From the NCBI GenBank assembly GCA_002452695.1, contig DKFA01000062.1, positions 416 through 8,888 on the forward strand: 8,473 nucleotides of DNA. The letters are read 5' to 3'. The DNA comes from Dehalococcoidia bacterium UBA6808. GTDB lineage: Bacteria; Chloroflexota; Dehalococcoidia; GIF9; UBA5629. The notes under the pieces were generated by a model that did not search any database, was not told where the DNA came from, and saw only the letters and a program-made list of their open reading frames with translations. Position numbers and translations under genes: made by a program. Each line of letters starts with the position of its first letter. The first letter of the stretch is position 1. Shown here piece after piece: positions 1 to 5,731 of the stretch.

Positions 1-104
1 ATTACGAGTCCCGCAAGGATATAGCCCGTTACCTGGCTGGTATTAATAAGACTCTTGATCAGTCCAAACTGCTAAAAGAACAGCCTAACCAGCTGATCTT
101 TTAG
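1..104 (+). CDS. C-terminal end of an unidentified protein, cut by the window edge
   Basis: The third plus-strand frame is open from the window edge and ends at a TAG at 102-104, giving 33 residues starting YESRKDIARY and ending QPNQLIF. The segment is hydrophilic, mixed-charge and probably helical, and looks like an ordinary protein C-terminus rather than random translation. I do not recognise a family and no motif is visible. It is on the opposite strand to all other genes here and converges on mutS2, with 236 bases between the two stop codons. The other two plus frames close within about 50 bases. Because only 33 codons are visible, it could be chance; the strong hairpin shortly after its stop supports a real gene end. 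Confidence 0.4.
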   Translation, partial: YESRKDIARYLAGINKTLDQSKLLKEQPNQLIF

Positions 105-127
105 CGGATCAATCAGGCCTTTATTAT

Positions 128-162
128 CGTTGCCATGGCTCCGACGCGGAGCCGTGGCAATG
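128..162. terminator. Strong hairpin between convergent gene ends, possible terminator
   Basis: Positions 128-143 pair with 147-162 around a 3-base ACG loop. The stem is 16 bp, mostly G/C, with two G-T wobbles. It lies 24 bases after the stop of the left-edge gene and 179 bases beyond the mutS2 stop on the other strand. Neither side has a clear T-run, so it is not a textbook intrinsic terminator. It could be a U-less terminator, an mRNA 3'-end stabiliser or a copy of a palindromic repeat. The stem is certain; the function is inferred. Confidence 0.45.
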
Positions 163-217
163 CCAGTGCAGCCGGTGGAATTACAGCAGAAATAAGCCGT
201 CACACGGACGTTACTGG

Positions 218-250
218 TTTTGCTTCGCGTTTTCGCTTCTCGCAGTGACC
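218..250 (-). repeat. Possible degenerate arm of a GTCATTGC-type repeat
   Basis: Read on the minus strand this begins GGTCACTGCGAGAAGCGAA and continues to GCGAAGCAAAACC. That follows the same plan (GTCAyTGCrAG, then GAAGCAA) as the left arm of the palindromic element at 5563-5680. Only one arm is recognisable here. The match is loose, so it may be a decayed copy or a coincidence. Confidence 0.3.
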
Positions 251-304
251 ATGTTAATAAATTTGGAATTCGTATCTGTTTAGCCTTCGACGCCTGGCAT
301 TTCT

Positions 305-335
305 TAATTGTTTGGTTTTTGGTATTTGGAATTTA
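305..335 (+). repeat. T/G-rich dispersed repeat, copy 1
   Basis: A tract of TTTGG words lies just downstream of the mutS2 stop. Its 20-base core at 311-330 (TTTGGTTTTTGGTATTTGGA) is found exactly, in inverted orientation, at 8432-8451 upstream of serA. Related tracts occur at 2863-2888 and 5488-5547. All copies are intergenic, which fits a dispersed low-complexity repeat family rather than a regulatory site of one gene. Confidence 0.6.
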
Positions 336-340
336 ATCCT

Positions 341-2704
341 TTATGTGAGCTTCACCAAAGTCACCCCGTCCCCTCCTTCACCCGTCCCTCCGGGGCGGAA
401 CGACTTAACCAGCGGATGTGTGGCCAGCGCTTCCCTCACCGACTGCCTGACCGCGCCGGTGCCGTAGCCATGGATGATGCGCACCTCAGACAGGTGTGAC
501 ATGAAGGCGTCGTTCAAATAGGAATCCAGCTCCGAGACAGCGATCTCGGGCCGGTGGCCGCGCAGGTCCAGCTCCAGCGAGGCTGAACGCGTCGTTTTCG
601 GGCGCATCACAGTGCGCTCATCATCCACTGCCGCGCCGGGGCCATCCAGCTTCTCCACGCGGTCAAGGCGCAGCGTCAGCCGTACGTCGCCGGCCAGCGC
701 CTCCAGCCTGCCCTGCTCCTCGTTGATCGAGAGCACTGTGGCTGTCATATCCATATCCTTCAGCCGCACGCTGCCGCCCACAAATATCTTTCCGGCTTCG
801 GCTTCCTCATTCTTGATCTCGGCCAGCCTGTCGCCCAGCTTCTTCTGCCGCCTGTCGGCCTGCCTGCCGATCTCCTCCAGCGCCCGGCGCGAACTCTCTA
901 TCTTCTCCCTGGTCTGCTGTTTTTTCAACTCGTTCTCGGCCTGGCGGATGGAGCGGTACAGACCGGCGATTTCGCTGTTGATATTGTCCTGTATCTCGCG
1001 CAGCATTTCACGCTCTTTCTCCCTGATCCTGGCCGTCTCGCTCTCCAGCTTTTCTTTCAACTCCGCAACCCTGGCCTTCTCCCTCTCCAGCAAGCCGCGC
1101 AGGGATTCGAGCCGCTTGCGCTCGGCTGCCAGGTCCACCATCATGGCCTCGACTTCCTGCGAACCCCGCGACATGATGCTGCGGGCGTTGCTGACGATCT
1201 CATCGGGCAGACCAAAGCGGGATGCAATGTTGAGCGCATTGCTGCCCCCCGGTATACCTACGGTCAGCCTGTAAGTCGGCGACAGCGTCACCGGATCGAA
1301 GTCCAGCGATGCGTTGCGCAGTTTTTTATTCAAGTGGGCAAAGGCCTTGAGCTCGCTGTAGTGCGTGGTCACCACCACGCTGGTGCCCTTGTCGGCAAAA
1401 TGCGAAAGTATGGCCTGTGCCAGGGCGGCGCCCTCCGCCGGATCGGTGCTGATGCCCAGCTCGTCCAGCAGCGCCAGGCTGCCAGATGTGGACTGCTTGA
1501 CGATACGCGCCAGGTTGCTGATATGCGCACTGAAAGTGGACAGCGTCTGCTCGATGCTCTGCTCGTCCCCGATATCGGCGAAAATATTGTCATAGACCGG
1601 CATGACCGTCCCATCGGCGCACGGCACCGGCAGACCGGACTGTGCCATCAATACCAGCAGCCCCATCGTTTTCAACGCCACCGTCTTGCCGCCCGCATTG
1701 GGACCGCTGATTATCAAAATCGAGAATTCACGGCCGAGCTCCACGTTAAGCGGGATAGCCTCGCCCTTCAGCAGCGGATGTCTGGCATTGACCAGCTTCA
1801 GGCAACGCGGTTCCCCGTCGGATATCTCAGGCTCAACCGCGCGTATCTTCTCCGCATAGCAGGCCTTGGCCAGCGCCAGATCCAGTCGGGCCAGTATGCC
1901 GGTATTGGCGTTGATATCCTCAGCAGCGGCGCCCACCATGGCGCTCAGTGAACACAGAATACGTTCAATCTCCTGACGCTCCTCCACCTCATGCTGGCGC
2001 AGCTCATTGCCCGCTTCGATCGTCTCCATCGGCTCAATGAAAACCGTGGCCCCGGTGTTGGACACGTCATGCACGATGCCTTTCAGTTCGCGCCTGGCCT
2101 CCGCCCTGATAGGCAGCACATAACGTCCATTGCGCTCGGTGACCAGTTGCTCCTGCAGGGCCGCCTGCCCCTTTTTCGATTTCACGATCGAGGCCAGCTT
2201 TTCCTGCAGTTGCCTGCGGGTCTCCCTCAATTTCCACCTGATATTGCCCAGCCTCTCAGAGGCAGAATCAAGGACCTCTCCCGTGGGCGATAGGCACCTG
2301 TTTATTTCGGCCTCCAGTGAGGAGAGGTCAGTGATCTCACGGGCGATATTCCACAGCGCCGGCAGCTCTTCCGACAGTTTGGACAGACCGTTGCGCGCCA
2401 GGCGCGCTGCCGTGATCGTCTTGAGCACCCTGAGCAGCACAACCGGGTCCAGCATGGCGCCCTTCTCCGCCTTAACGACGTCCTCACGCACGTCGTAGGC
2501 CTCGCTGATATGAAAATCGGGACGCATCGACAACAGGCGGCGGGCCTCTGCCGATTGCTTCAGCAGCAGCCTGACCCATTCAATGTCGGAGGTGGGCTGT
2601 ATGCTCAACGCCAGCTCGCGCCCCAAGGCGAACGATGTATAGGCGGCCAGCCGTTCCCGCACACGCGGGAACTCCAGCATCTCCAGCGCCTGCTTATCCA
2701 GCAT
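341..2704 (-). CDS. mutS2: Endonuclease MutS2 (MutS family ATPase with Smr domain)
   Basis: This 787-residue protein has the full MutS2 layout and usual length. Residues 1-300 form the core and lever/clamp helices. The MutS ATPase domain follows, with Walker A GPNAGGKT (334-341), the STFSAHI signature (389-395), Walker B ALLDE (411-415) and the TTHYSELK switch (446-453). A long charged coiled coil runs from about 515 to 635, and a C-terminal Smr domain has LDLRG (712-716) and HGYGTG (745-750), the nuclease-type motifs. Family members bind branched DNA and suppress recombination, and in some bacteria rescue collided ribosomes; which role applies here cannot be told. The ATG has an AAGGGA ribosome site about 5 bases upstream. 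The gene is intact and stands alone, with a long repeat-rich leader. The family assignment is secure. Confidence 0.97.
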   Translation of the reverse strand: MLDKQALEMLEFPRVRERLAAYTSFALGRELALSIQPTSDIEWVRLLLKQSAEARRLLSMRPDFHISEAYDVREDVVKAEKGAMLDPVVLLRVLKTITAARLARNGLSKLSEELPALWNIAREITDLSSLEAEINRCLSPTGEVLDSASERLGNIRWKLRETRRQLQEKLASIVKSKKGQAALQEQLVTERNGRYVLPIRAEARRELKGIVHDVSNTGATVFIEPMETIEAGNELRQHEVEERQEIERILCSLSAMVGAAAEDINANTGILARLDLALAKACYAEKIRAVEPEISDGEPRCLKLVNARHPLLKGEAIPLNVELGREFSILIISGPNAGGKTVALKTMGLLVLMAQSGLPVPCADGTVMPVYDNIFADIGDEQSIEQTLSTFSAHISNLARIVKQSTSGSLALLDELGISTDPAEGAALAQAILSHFADKGTSVVVTTHYSELKAFAHLNKKLRNASLDFDPVTLSPTYRLTVGIPGGSNALNIASRFGLPDEIVSNARSIMSRGSQEVEAMMVDLAAERKRLESLRGLLEREKARVAELKEKLESETARIREKEREMLREIQDNINSEIAGLYRSIRQAENELKKQQTREKIESSRRALEEIGRQADRRQKKLGDRLAEIKNEEAEAGKIFVGGSVRLKDMDMTATVLSINEEQGRLEALAGDVRLTLRLDRVEKLDGPGAAVDDERTVMRPKTTRSASLELDLRGHRPEIAVSELDSYLNDAFMSHLSEVRIIHGYGTGAVRQSVREALATHPLVKSFRPGGTGEGGDGVTLVKLT

Positions 2705-2862
2705 ATCTTCCCTTTGAGAACATCATTTTCAGGGGATAATTGTACTTGAATTTGAGCAAACGGTCACCTGTCCCTATGCCAAGACCCGTCCCTACATAAA
2801 TGACGTGTAGGTGCGTACCTAAAGGTATGCCCGCCTAAACAGTCAGTGGTTTCTAATTTATT

Positions 2863-2888
2863 ATTTGGAATTTGGAGTTTGGTATTTG
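2863..2888 (+). repeat. T/G-rich dispersed repeat, copy 2
   Basis: Three successive TTTGG words with A/T spacers form the same kind of tract as at 305-335 and, inverted, at 8425-8463. The words TTTGGAGTTTG and TTTGGTATTTG are shared between copies. It sits in the mutS2 upstream region and encodes nothing visible. Confidence 0.55.
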
Positions 2889-2902
2889 TTTATTGTTATA
2901 TA

Positions 2903-2950
2903 GGGACGGATCCCGATTAGTTTCGGGATCTTCGACCTTCAGACCCGTCC
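2903..2950. repeat. Nested inverted repeats (palindromic element remnant)
   Basis: The inner stem GATCCCGA (2909-2916) pairs with TCGGGATC (2923-2930) over a 6-base loop. An alternative outer stem GGACGG (2904-2909) pairs with CCGTCC (2945-2950). One side of the outer stem is repeated again at 2786-2791. There is no T-run. It looks like a decayed palindromic repeat rather than a terminator. Confidence 0.45.
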
Positions 2951-2960
2951 GCAAATAAAG

Positions 2961-2983
2961 GCGCCCCGATAAAATCGGGGCGC
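2961..2983 (-). terminator. Hairpin terminator behind the serC remnant
   Basis: A perfect 10-bp stem GCGCCCCGAT (2961-2970) pairs with 2974-2983 across an AAA loop. On the minus strand it is followed by CTTTATTTGC, a moderately T-rich tail. It begins 21 bases after the stop codon of the serC remnant. The intact serC has its own, different terminator 16 bases after its stop, so this hairpin probably served the lost serC copy. It could now end transcripts reading through from the CoA-transferase operon. Confidence 0.65.
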
Positions 2984-2997
2984 TTCTTCTAATTCCA

Positions 2998-3091
2998 CTA
3001 TTTCTTATGCTGCTTTGCGGAACTTCTCCATGAAATCCACGGTCTTCTTGATATCACGAACCTTGCCCCCAATACTCAGGACAATCTTGTT
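2998..3091 (-). pseudogene. serC: Remnant of a serC 3' end (phosphoserine aminotransferase C-terminus)
   Basis: The minus strand of 3005-3055 encodes DIKKTVDFMEKFRKAA and a stop. This matches the last 16 residues of the intact serC (346-361) at all but one position (K for R348). At base level 2998-3055 aligns with 5725-5782 with four mismatches, and the first 40 bases (2998-3037, against 5725-5764), including 7 bases beyond the stop, are identical. Three of the four differences are synonymous, so the two tails diverged as functional coding sequence before this one was broken. The frame stays open upstream to 3091 (NKIVLSIGGKVR) and is then closed by TAA. That part does not align cleanly with SerC, although SIGG recalls SVGG at 330-333, which would require a small internal deletion. 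The rest of the gene is absent. Clear remnant; its origin is inferred. Confidence 0.85.
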
Positions 3092-3175
3092 TTATCCTTT
3101 AAAGCAAATATCTAACTTTAATCCTATACAATTATACTGCCCTATTGAATCAGTATCTCCATGACACAACATCAA

Positions 3176-3841
3176 TTATAACGTCATTATTTTAACATCA
3201 GCCGCTGTAGACAGATCAGCTTCTGTCATGGACTTAATCTCCTCAACAGTCCAGCCGGGTGCGATCTCTTTCAGAACAAGTCCGTCAGCCGTTACATCGA
3301 TCACTGCCAGGTCGGTGATAATTAGATCAACGCATCTCGCAGCGGTTAACGGATAAGTAAGGTTCCTTACCAACTTGGGCTTCCCGTCTTTGCTCTGATG
3401 CGTCATGATTACGATAAGACGTTTGGCCCCCCATGCCAGATCCATGCTGCCCCCGATTTGTTGATATTTGTCGTTGTCGCTGAGGCTGTGAATGGCCAGA
3501 TCGCCTTGTTCCGACACCTGAAGCCCTCCTAATATCGAAATAAGCCTGCCGCTGCGGATCATGGCGAAAGATGTGAGCATATCAAAAAAACTCATGCCAG
3601 GCGCTGGGGTATAGAATTTTCCCCCAGCATCGACCAAGCCCGGATCAGCCTGATCGACATCATCGACCGTCACAAGTGGTCCATACCCAATAACACCATT
3701 CTCTGACTGGACATACACACCTTCCGGAATATATGACGCACACATCTGTGGTATCCCAAGGCCGAGGTTGCAGTAATCTCCGGACTTCAGTTCCTGGACC
3801 GCCCTCATTGCCATTACTAATTCATCCAATTTCTGCTTCAT
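3176..3841 (-). CDS. CoA-transferase subunit B (3-oxoacid/acetate CoA-transferase type)
   Basis: This 221-residue protein has the normal length and layout of the beta subunit of class I CoA-transferases (ScoB/AtoA/CtfB). It has an N-terminal CNLGLGIPQ glycine-rich segment (24-32), SENGVIGYGP (46-55) with the conserved Glu47 that carries CoA as a thioester in this family, SFAMIRSGR (91-99), ILGGLQV (103-109), GGSMDLAWGAKR (130-141) and ITDLAVIDV (175-183). It should be cytosolic and work with subunit A, encoded 20 bases upstream, moving CoA between an acyl-CoA and an organic acid. The ATG is preceded by AGGGGT at a good distance. No thiolase, dehydrogenase or decarboxylase lies nearby, so the substrate is unresolved and I give no gene symbol. 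In the lines I counted its GC tends lower than that of mutS2 and serA. No obvious terminator follows the stop. Confidence 0.9.
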   Translation of the reverse strand: MKQKLDELVMAMRAVQELKSGDYCNLGLGIPQMCASYIPEGVYVQSENGVIGYGPLVTVDDVDQADPGLVDAGGKFYTPAPGMSFFDMLTSFAMIRSGRLISILGGLQVSEQGDLAIHSLSDNDKYQQIGGSMDLAWGAKRLIVIMTHQSKDGKPKLVRNLTYPLTAARCVDLIITDLAVIDVTADGLVLKEIAPGWTVEEIKSMTEADLSTAADVKIMTL

Positions 3842-3861
3842 TTTATACCCCTACGAATTCA

Positions 3862-4626
3862 TTATTTCAATATCGTCACAACTATTTTGGCAAGTTCTTT
3901 GAGGTTTCTGGTGCTTGATAGATCGTCGTCAGGTATTTTTACCAGATAATCAACGTATACCCCGGGGGTAACTATCAACTCCGGGTCCAGTTCACCCGGT
4001 TCGACTATTTCGTCAACCTCGACAATATTTACTTTCGATGCCATGGCAATAACAGGATTGGCCGCCCGAGCCGAGCCATGGTAAACCAGATTACCAAGTT
4101 TGTCCGCTTTGGCAGCCTTTATTAGACCTACATCAGGTCGGATTGGGGTTTCAAATACATACTTCCTGCCATCAATCAGCCTTGTTTCCTTACCGTCGGC
4201 CACAATCGTATCTATGCCAACCGGACTGTAAAAGCCCCCCAACCCCATGGCGCCCGCATGCAGGCGCTCCTGAAAGACACCGTGGGTAGTCGCTTCCGTT
4301 TCAAGCTTTCCGCTAAGGATAAGGTCGCCCAGAAAATCCGTCCCTATTCCACTACGGCTAAAGACGCGAGCTCCAAGGAAAGGTGTCACGATCTTTTTTA
4401 GCCGAGGAAGAAGCATGGTAGGATCAGGAAAGCCAAGATCAACCGCTCCTTCCGGACCTGGCAAAAAATTTTCAATATACAGTGTCAGGTTTTTAACAGA
4501 GCTGGCAGCCAGGGCACGAAATAAGTGCCCTGGTGTGCCACAAAAACCCCACATGTGGGCAGCTACACAATCATTATCCTTTATAACCAAAATAGCTTCA
4601 TCTGCATTACATATTTTGATCGGCAT
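3862..4626 (-). CDS. CoA-transferase subunit A (class I, substrate unknown)
   Basis: The frame extends to a TTG at 4632, but the ATG at 4626 is the better start: GGGAG lies about 7 bases before it, whereas that site would touch the TTG. This gives 254 residues. Family marks are GFCGTPGHLFRAL (27-39), LSGKLETEATTHGVFQERLHAGAMGLGG region (104-131), FYSPVGIDT (132-140), GNLVYHGSAR then NPVIAMASK (178-198) and VEVDEIVEPGELDPELI (202-218). It is the alpha subunit that pairs with the adjacent subunit B. It is a little longer than typical ScoA/AtoD proteins. Where those usually carry an SNNAG-like segment this one has ENFLPGPEG (52-60), so it may belong to a subgroup with other substrates. The order A then B with a 20-base gap is the usual operon arrangement. 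Family is secure, substrate is not. Confidence 0.88.
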   Translation of the reverse strand: MPIKICNADEAILVIKDNDCVAAHMWGFCGTPGHLFRALAASSVKNLTLYIENFLPGPEGAVDLGFPDPTMLLPRLKKIVTPFLGARVFSRSGIGTDFLGDLILSGKLETEATTHGVFQERLHAGAMGLGGFYSPVGIDTIVADGKETRLIDGRKYVFETPIRPDVGLIKAAKADKLGNLVYHGSARAANPVIAMASKVNIVEVDEIVEPGELDPELIVTPGVYVDYLVKIPDDDLSSTRNLKELAKIVVTILK

Positions 4627-4642
4627 TTTCAACTCCCATTTT

Positions 4643-4777
4643 CTATAATTTATGATACCGTGAAATTTTGTTAATTATATGATCGCAAATACAAAGTTCA
4701 GTAAAGATTTCTACCAACTCTCCCAACCATTCTTTTCTTAAATTGCTTCTACCATGCTTGTTTATATAGTTCGCATA
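4643..4777 (-). pseudogene. Possible C-terminal stump of a gene truncated next to the insertion sequence
   Basis: The minus strand holds 44 sense codons between a TGA at 4780 and a TAG ending at 4643. The translation includes NKHGRSNLRKEWLGELVEIF and ends ISRYHKL. The stop is 16 bases before the subunit A ATG, a typical operon spacing, and the open stretch begins 14 bases from the insertion-sequence end at 4791. This would fit the tail of a gene that once preceded subunit A and lost its front when the element arrived. I do not recognise the protein. In DNA this AT-rich a 44-codon open stretch can arise by chance, and the candidate promoter lies inside it. Confidence 0.27.
4674..4696 (-). promoter_or_regulatory. 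Candidate promoter of the CoA-transferase operon
   Basis: On the minus strand a perfect TATAAT (4679 down to 4674) lies 47 bases before the ATG of subunit A, in AT-rich DNA. The best -35 candidate is CTGAAC, 16 bases upstream, which matches the TTGACA consensus at only three positions. It would give a leader of about 40 bases containing the GGGAG ribosome site. The -10 is convincing on sequence alone; the -35 is not. Confidence 0.3.
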
Positions 4778-4790
4778 TCAAATTCGAATC

Positions 4791-5484
4791 TGGACTGCAC
4801 CCCTACGATTGGACAGATAGAGTCAGGAGAGTCTGGCGGGGTGATTCGGTGTTCTCTCGATTAAGCAGTACCTCCTCAAATTCATTTGGTGGTAGGTAAC
4901 CAAGCGCTGAATGAAGTCTCTTTTGTTTATAGACCTCTTCAAGGAAATAAGGAAGCCTGATTACCACGCCTTGAAAAGTCTCATACCCGCATAAATTCAC
5001 CTCCTCGTGTTTCAGTGTCTTGTAAAAACTCTCCATCATAGCGTTTTCATAGGGATTACCAGTGCGCGCCATGCTTATTTTGAATCCGTGGCTATTAAGC
5101 TCATCCACATACTCGCTTGAGGCGTACTGTACTCTTTGATCCGAATGGTGGATGATACTGACTCTAGGTTGCCTGCGAGCTACCGCCATCCATAACGCCG
5201 CCAACGTCAGGCCTGTATACAGACTCGTGGAGATGGCGTAGCTGATCACCTTACGGGAAAAGCCGTCTAGAATGGCCTCAATCTTGTCTTTTAAGTCCGC
5301 TTCTTTTCGCATCTCCTCCGGGCTTTTACCCTTTGGCTTATGGTAGAAGCTGCTTCTGGCCAGTTTCATGACTTTGCACCCCCACCCGACGGCGACGCCA
5401 AGGCATCTCCATATTTCATTATACTTTGACCTTGCCAGACTTTCCTAACCTTCCTAACTTAAAGTGTCCAGTTTCAGGGGTTCA
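4791..5484 (-). mobile_element. Internally deleted IS3-family insertion sequence (about 694 bp)
   Basis: The outer ends are TG at 4791 and CA at 5483-5484, as is usual for IS3 elements. Imperfect terminal inverted repeats share ACCCCT, a 5-base spacer and TGGACA: 4799-4815 at the left end and the reverse complement of 5464-5481 at the right. An intact member would be about 1.2-1.3 kb. This one has no recognisable orfA and only part of orfB, so it cannot move on its own. The left tip has 8 bases before ACCCCT and the right tip 3, so at least one end is worn. No target-site duplication is obvious (flanks GAATC and TTTCA). It lies between the CoA-transferase operon and the serAC terminator. Confidence 0.8.
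4803..5369 (-). pseudogene. IS3-family transposase OrfB with in-frame internal deletion
   Basis: The reading frame gives 188 residues, against about 270-300 for an intact OrfB. Residues 1-33 match the OrfB N-terminus (KLARSSFYHKPKGKSPEEM, LKDKIEA). From residue 33 on the sequence jumps to the middle of the rve integrase domain (ILDGFSRKVI). The deletion, near 5265-5276, removes the HTH_21 region and the first Asp of the DDE triad. The second Asp (HHSD, residue 77) and the Glu (NAMMESF, residue 113) remain, followed by the usual RLHSALGYLPPNEFEE tail. HSDQR replaces the more usual HSD(R/Q)G, another sign of decay. The frame is open some 20 codons upstream of the ATG (GWGCKVM looks like OrfB), so the ATG is not the original start; orfA is missing. 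No transposase activity is expected. Confidence 0.88.
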
Positions 5485-5487
5485 TTT

Positions 5488-5547
5488 CACCAAATAAACT
5501 CCAAATCCGAAATCCTAAAGTCTGGACAAATCCAAAATTTCAATCCC
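5488..5547 (-). repeat. Degenerate T/G-rich dispersed repeat, copy 3
   Basis: Just outside the right end of the insertion sequence, CCAAAT and TCCAAA words recur (ACCAAATAAACTCCAAATCC and following). This is the same word family as the TTTGG tracts at 305-335, 2863-2888 and 8425-8463, here in the orientation of the serA-proximal copy. It is clearly more decayed than the others and has no coding potential. Confidence 0.4.
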
Positions 5548-5562
5548 AATGATCTAATAACA

Positions 5563-5680
5563 CGTCATTGCAAGTCCCGATTTTATCGGGATGAAGCAAT
5601 CCCCCAGTGGTTCATGTACCAGCCTGCTATAGCCATTAATCCACGGGATTGCCGCATGGCTAAAGCCCTTCGCAATGACC
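5563..5680. repeat. MITE-like palindromic repeat with GTCATTGC ends
   Basis: The element starts CGTCATTGCAAG and ends CTTCGCAATGACC, so the ends are inverted (GTCATTGC at 5564-5571, GCAATGAC at 5672-5679). A second inverted pair lies inside: GCAATCCC (5596-5603) and GGGATTGC (5645-5652). The left arm contains a small perfect hairpin TCCCGAT/ATCGGGA (5575-5591). This nested plan of about 118 bases without an open frame is that of a non-autonomous palindromic repeat. From memory, similar GTCATTGCGAG...GAAGCAATC elements are scattered through genomes of several environmental phyla. Confidence 0.65.
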
Positions 5681-5683
5681 TGT

Positions 5684-5717
5684 ATAAAAAGGGGCGTGCG
5701 CGCACGCCCCTTTTTAT
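5684..5717 (-). terminator. Intrinsic terminator of the serA-serC operon
   Basis: 5686-5715 is a perfect 30-base palindrome: five A, GGGGCGTGCG, its complement CGCACGCCCC, five T. On the minus strand the G/C-rich stem begins 16 bases after the serC stop and ends in a T-run, a classic intrinsic terminator. The symmetry means it could also stop plus-strand transcripts. Confidence 0.9.
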
Positions 5718-5731
5718 CATCGAACTATTTC

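Larger units (their letters stand above)
2705..2997. other. Repeat-rich intergenic region upstream of mutS2
   Basis: There is no credible gene here. From the mutS2 start outward it contains the mutS2 leader, a short inverted repeat TAGGT/ACCTA (2808-2812 and 2817-2821) and a T/G-rich repeat (2863-2888). The word AGACCCGTCC occurs twice in direct orientation (2782-2791 and 2941-2950). CCGTCCCTA at 2786-2794 is inverted as TAGGGACGG at 2901-2909. A hairpin GATCCCGA/TCGGGATC lies at 2909-2930, and a terminator-like hairpin at 2961-2983. The mutS2 promoter should be in this region, but I could not identify -35 and -10 boxes with confidence. Confidence 0.6.

Noticed and set aside
612..1274. A 220-codon plus-strand open frame, rich in Ser and Arg
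   Set aside because: It lies entirely antisense to the coiled-coil part of mutS2. Its skewed composition is the complement of Glu, Leu and Lys codons, and it has no recognisable domain.
1334..1951. A 205-codon plus-strand open frame
   Set aside because: It is antisense to the conserved MutS2 ATPase domain. The open frame is a by-product of the GC-rich codon use there, with no family resemblance.
3092..3175. AT-rich gap after the CoA-transferase subunit B stop, considered as a terminator or small RNA
   Set aside because: I found no stable G/C stem followed by a T-run, no promoter-like pair and no open frame. Nothing can be assigned.
4627..4632. TTG at 4632 as the start of CoA-transferase subunit A
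   Set aside because: The GGGAG ribosome site would directly touch this codon. The ATG at 4626 has proper spacing.
5563..5680. The inverted repeats considered as CRISPR repeats
   Set aside because: The units are inverted, not direct, with only two copies of each arm and no regular spacers or cas genes.
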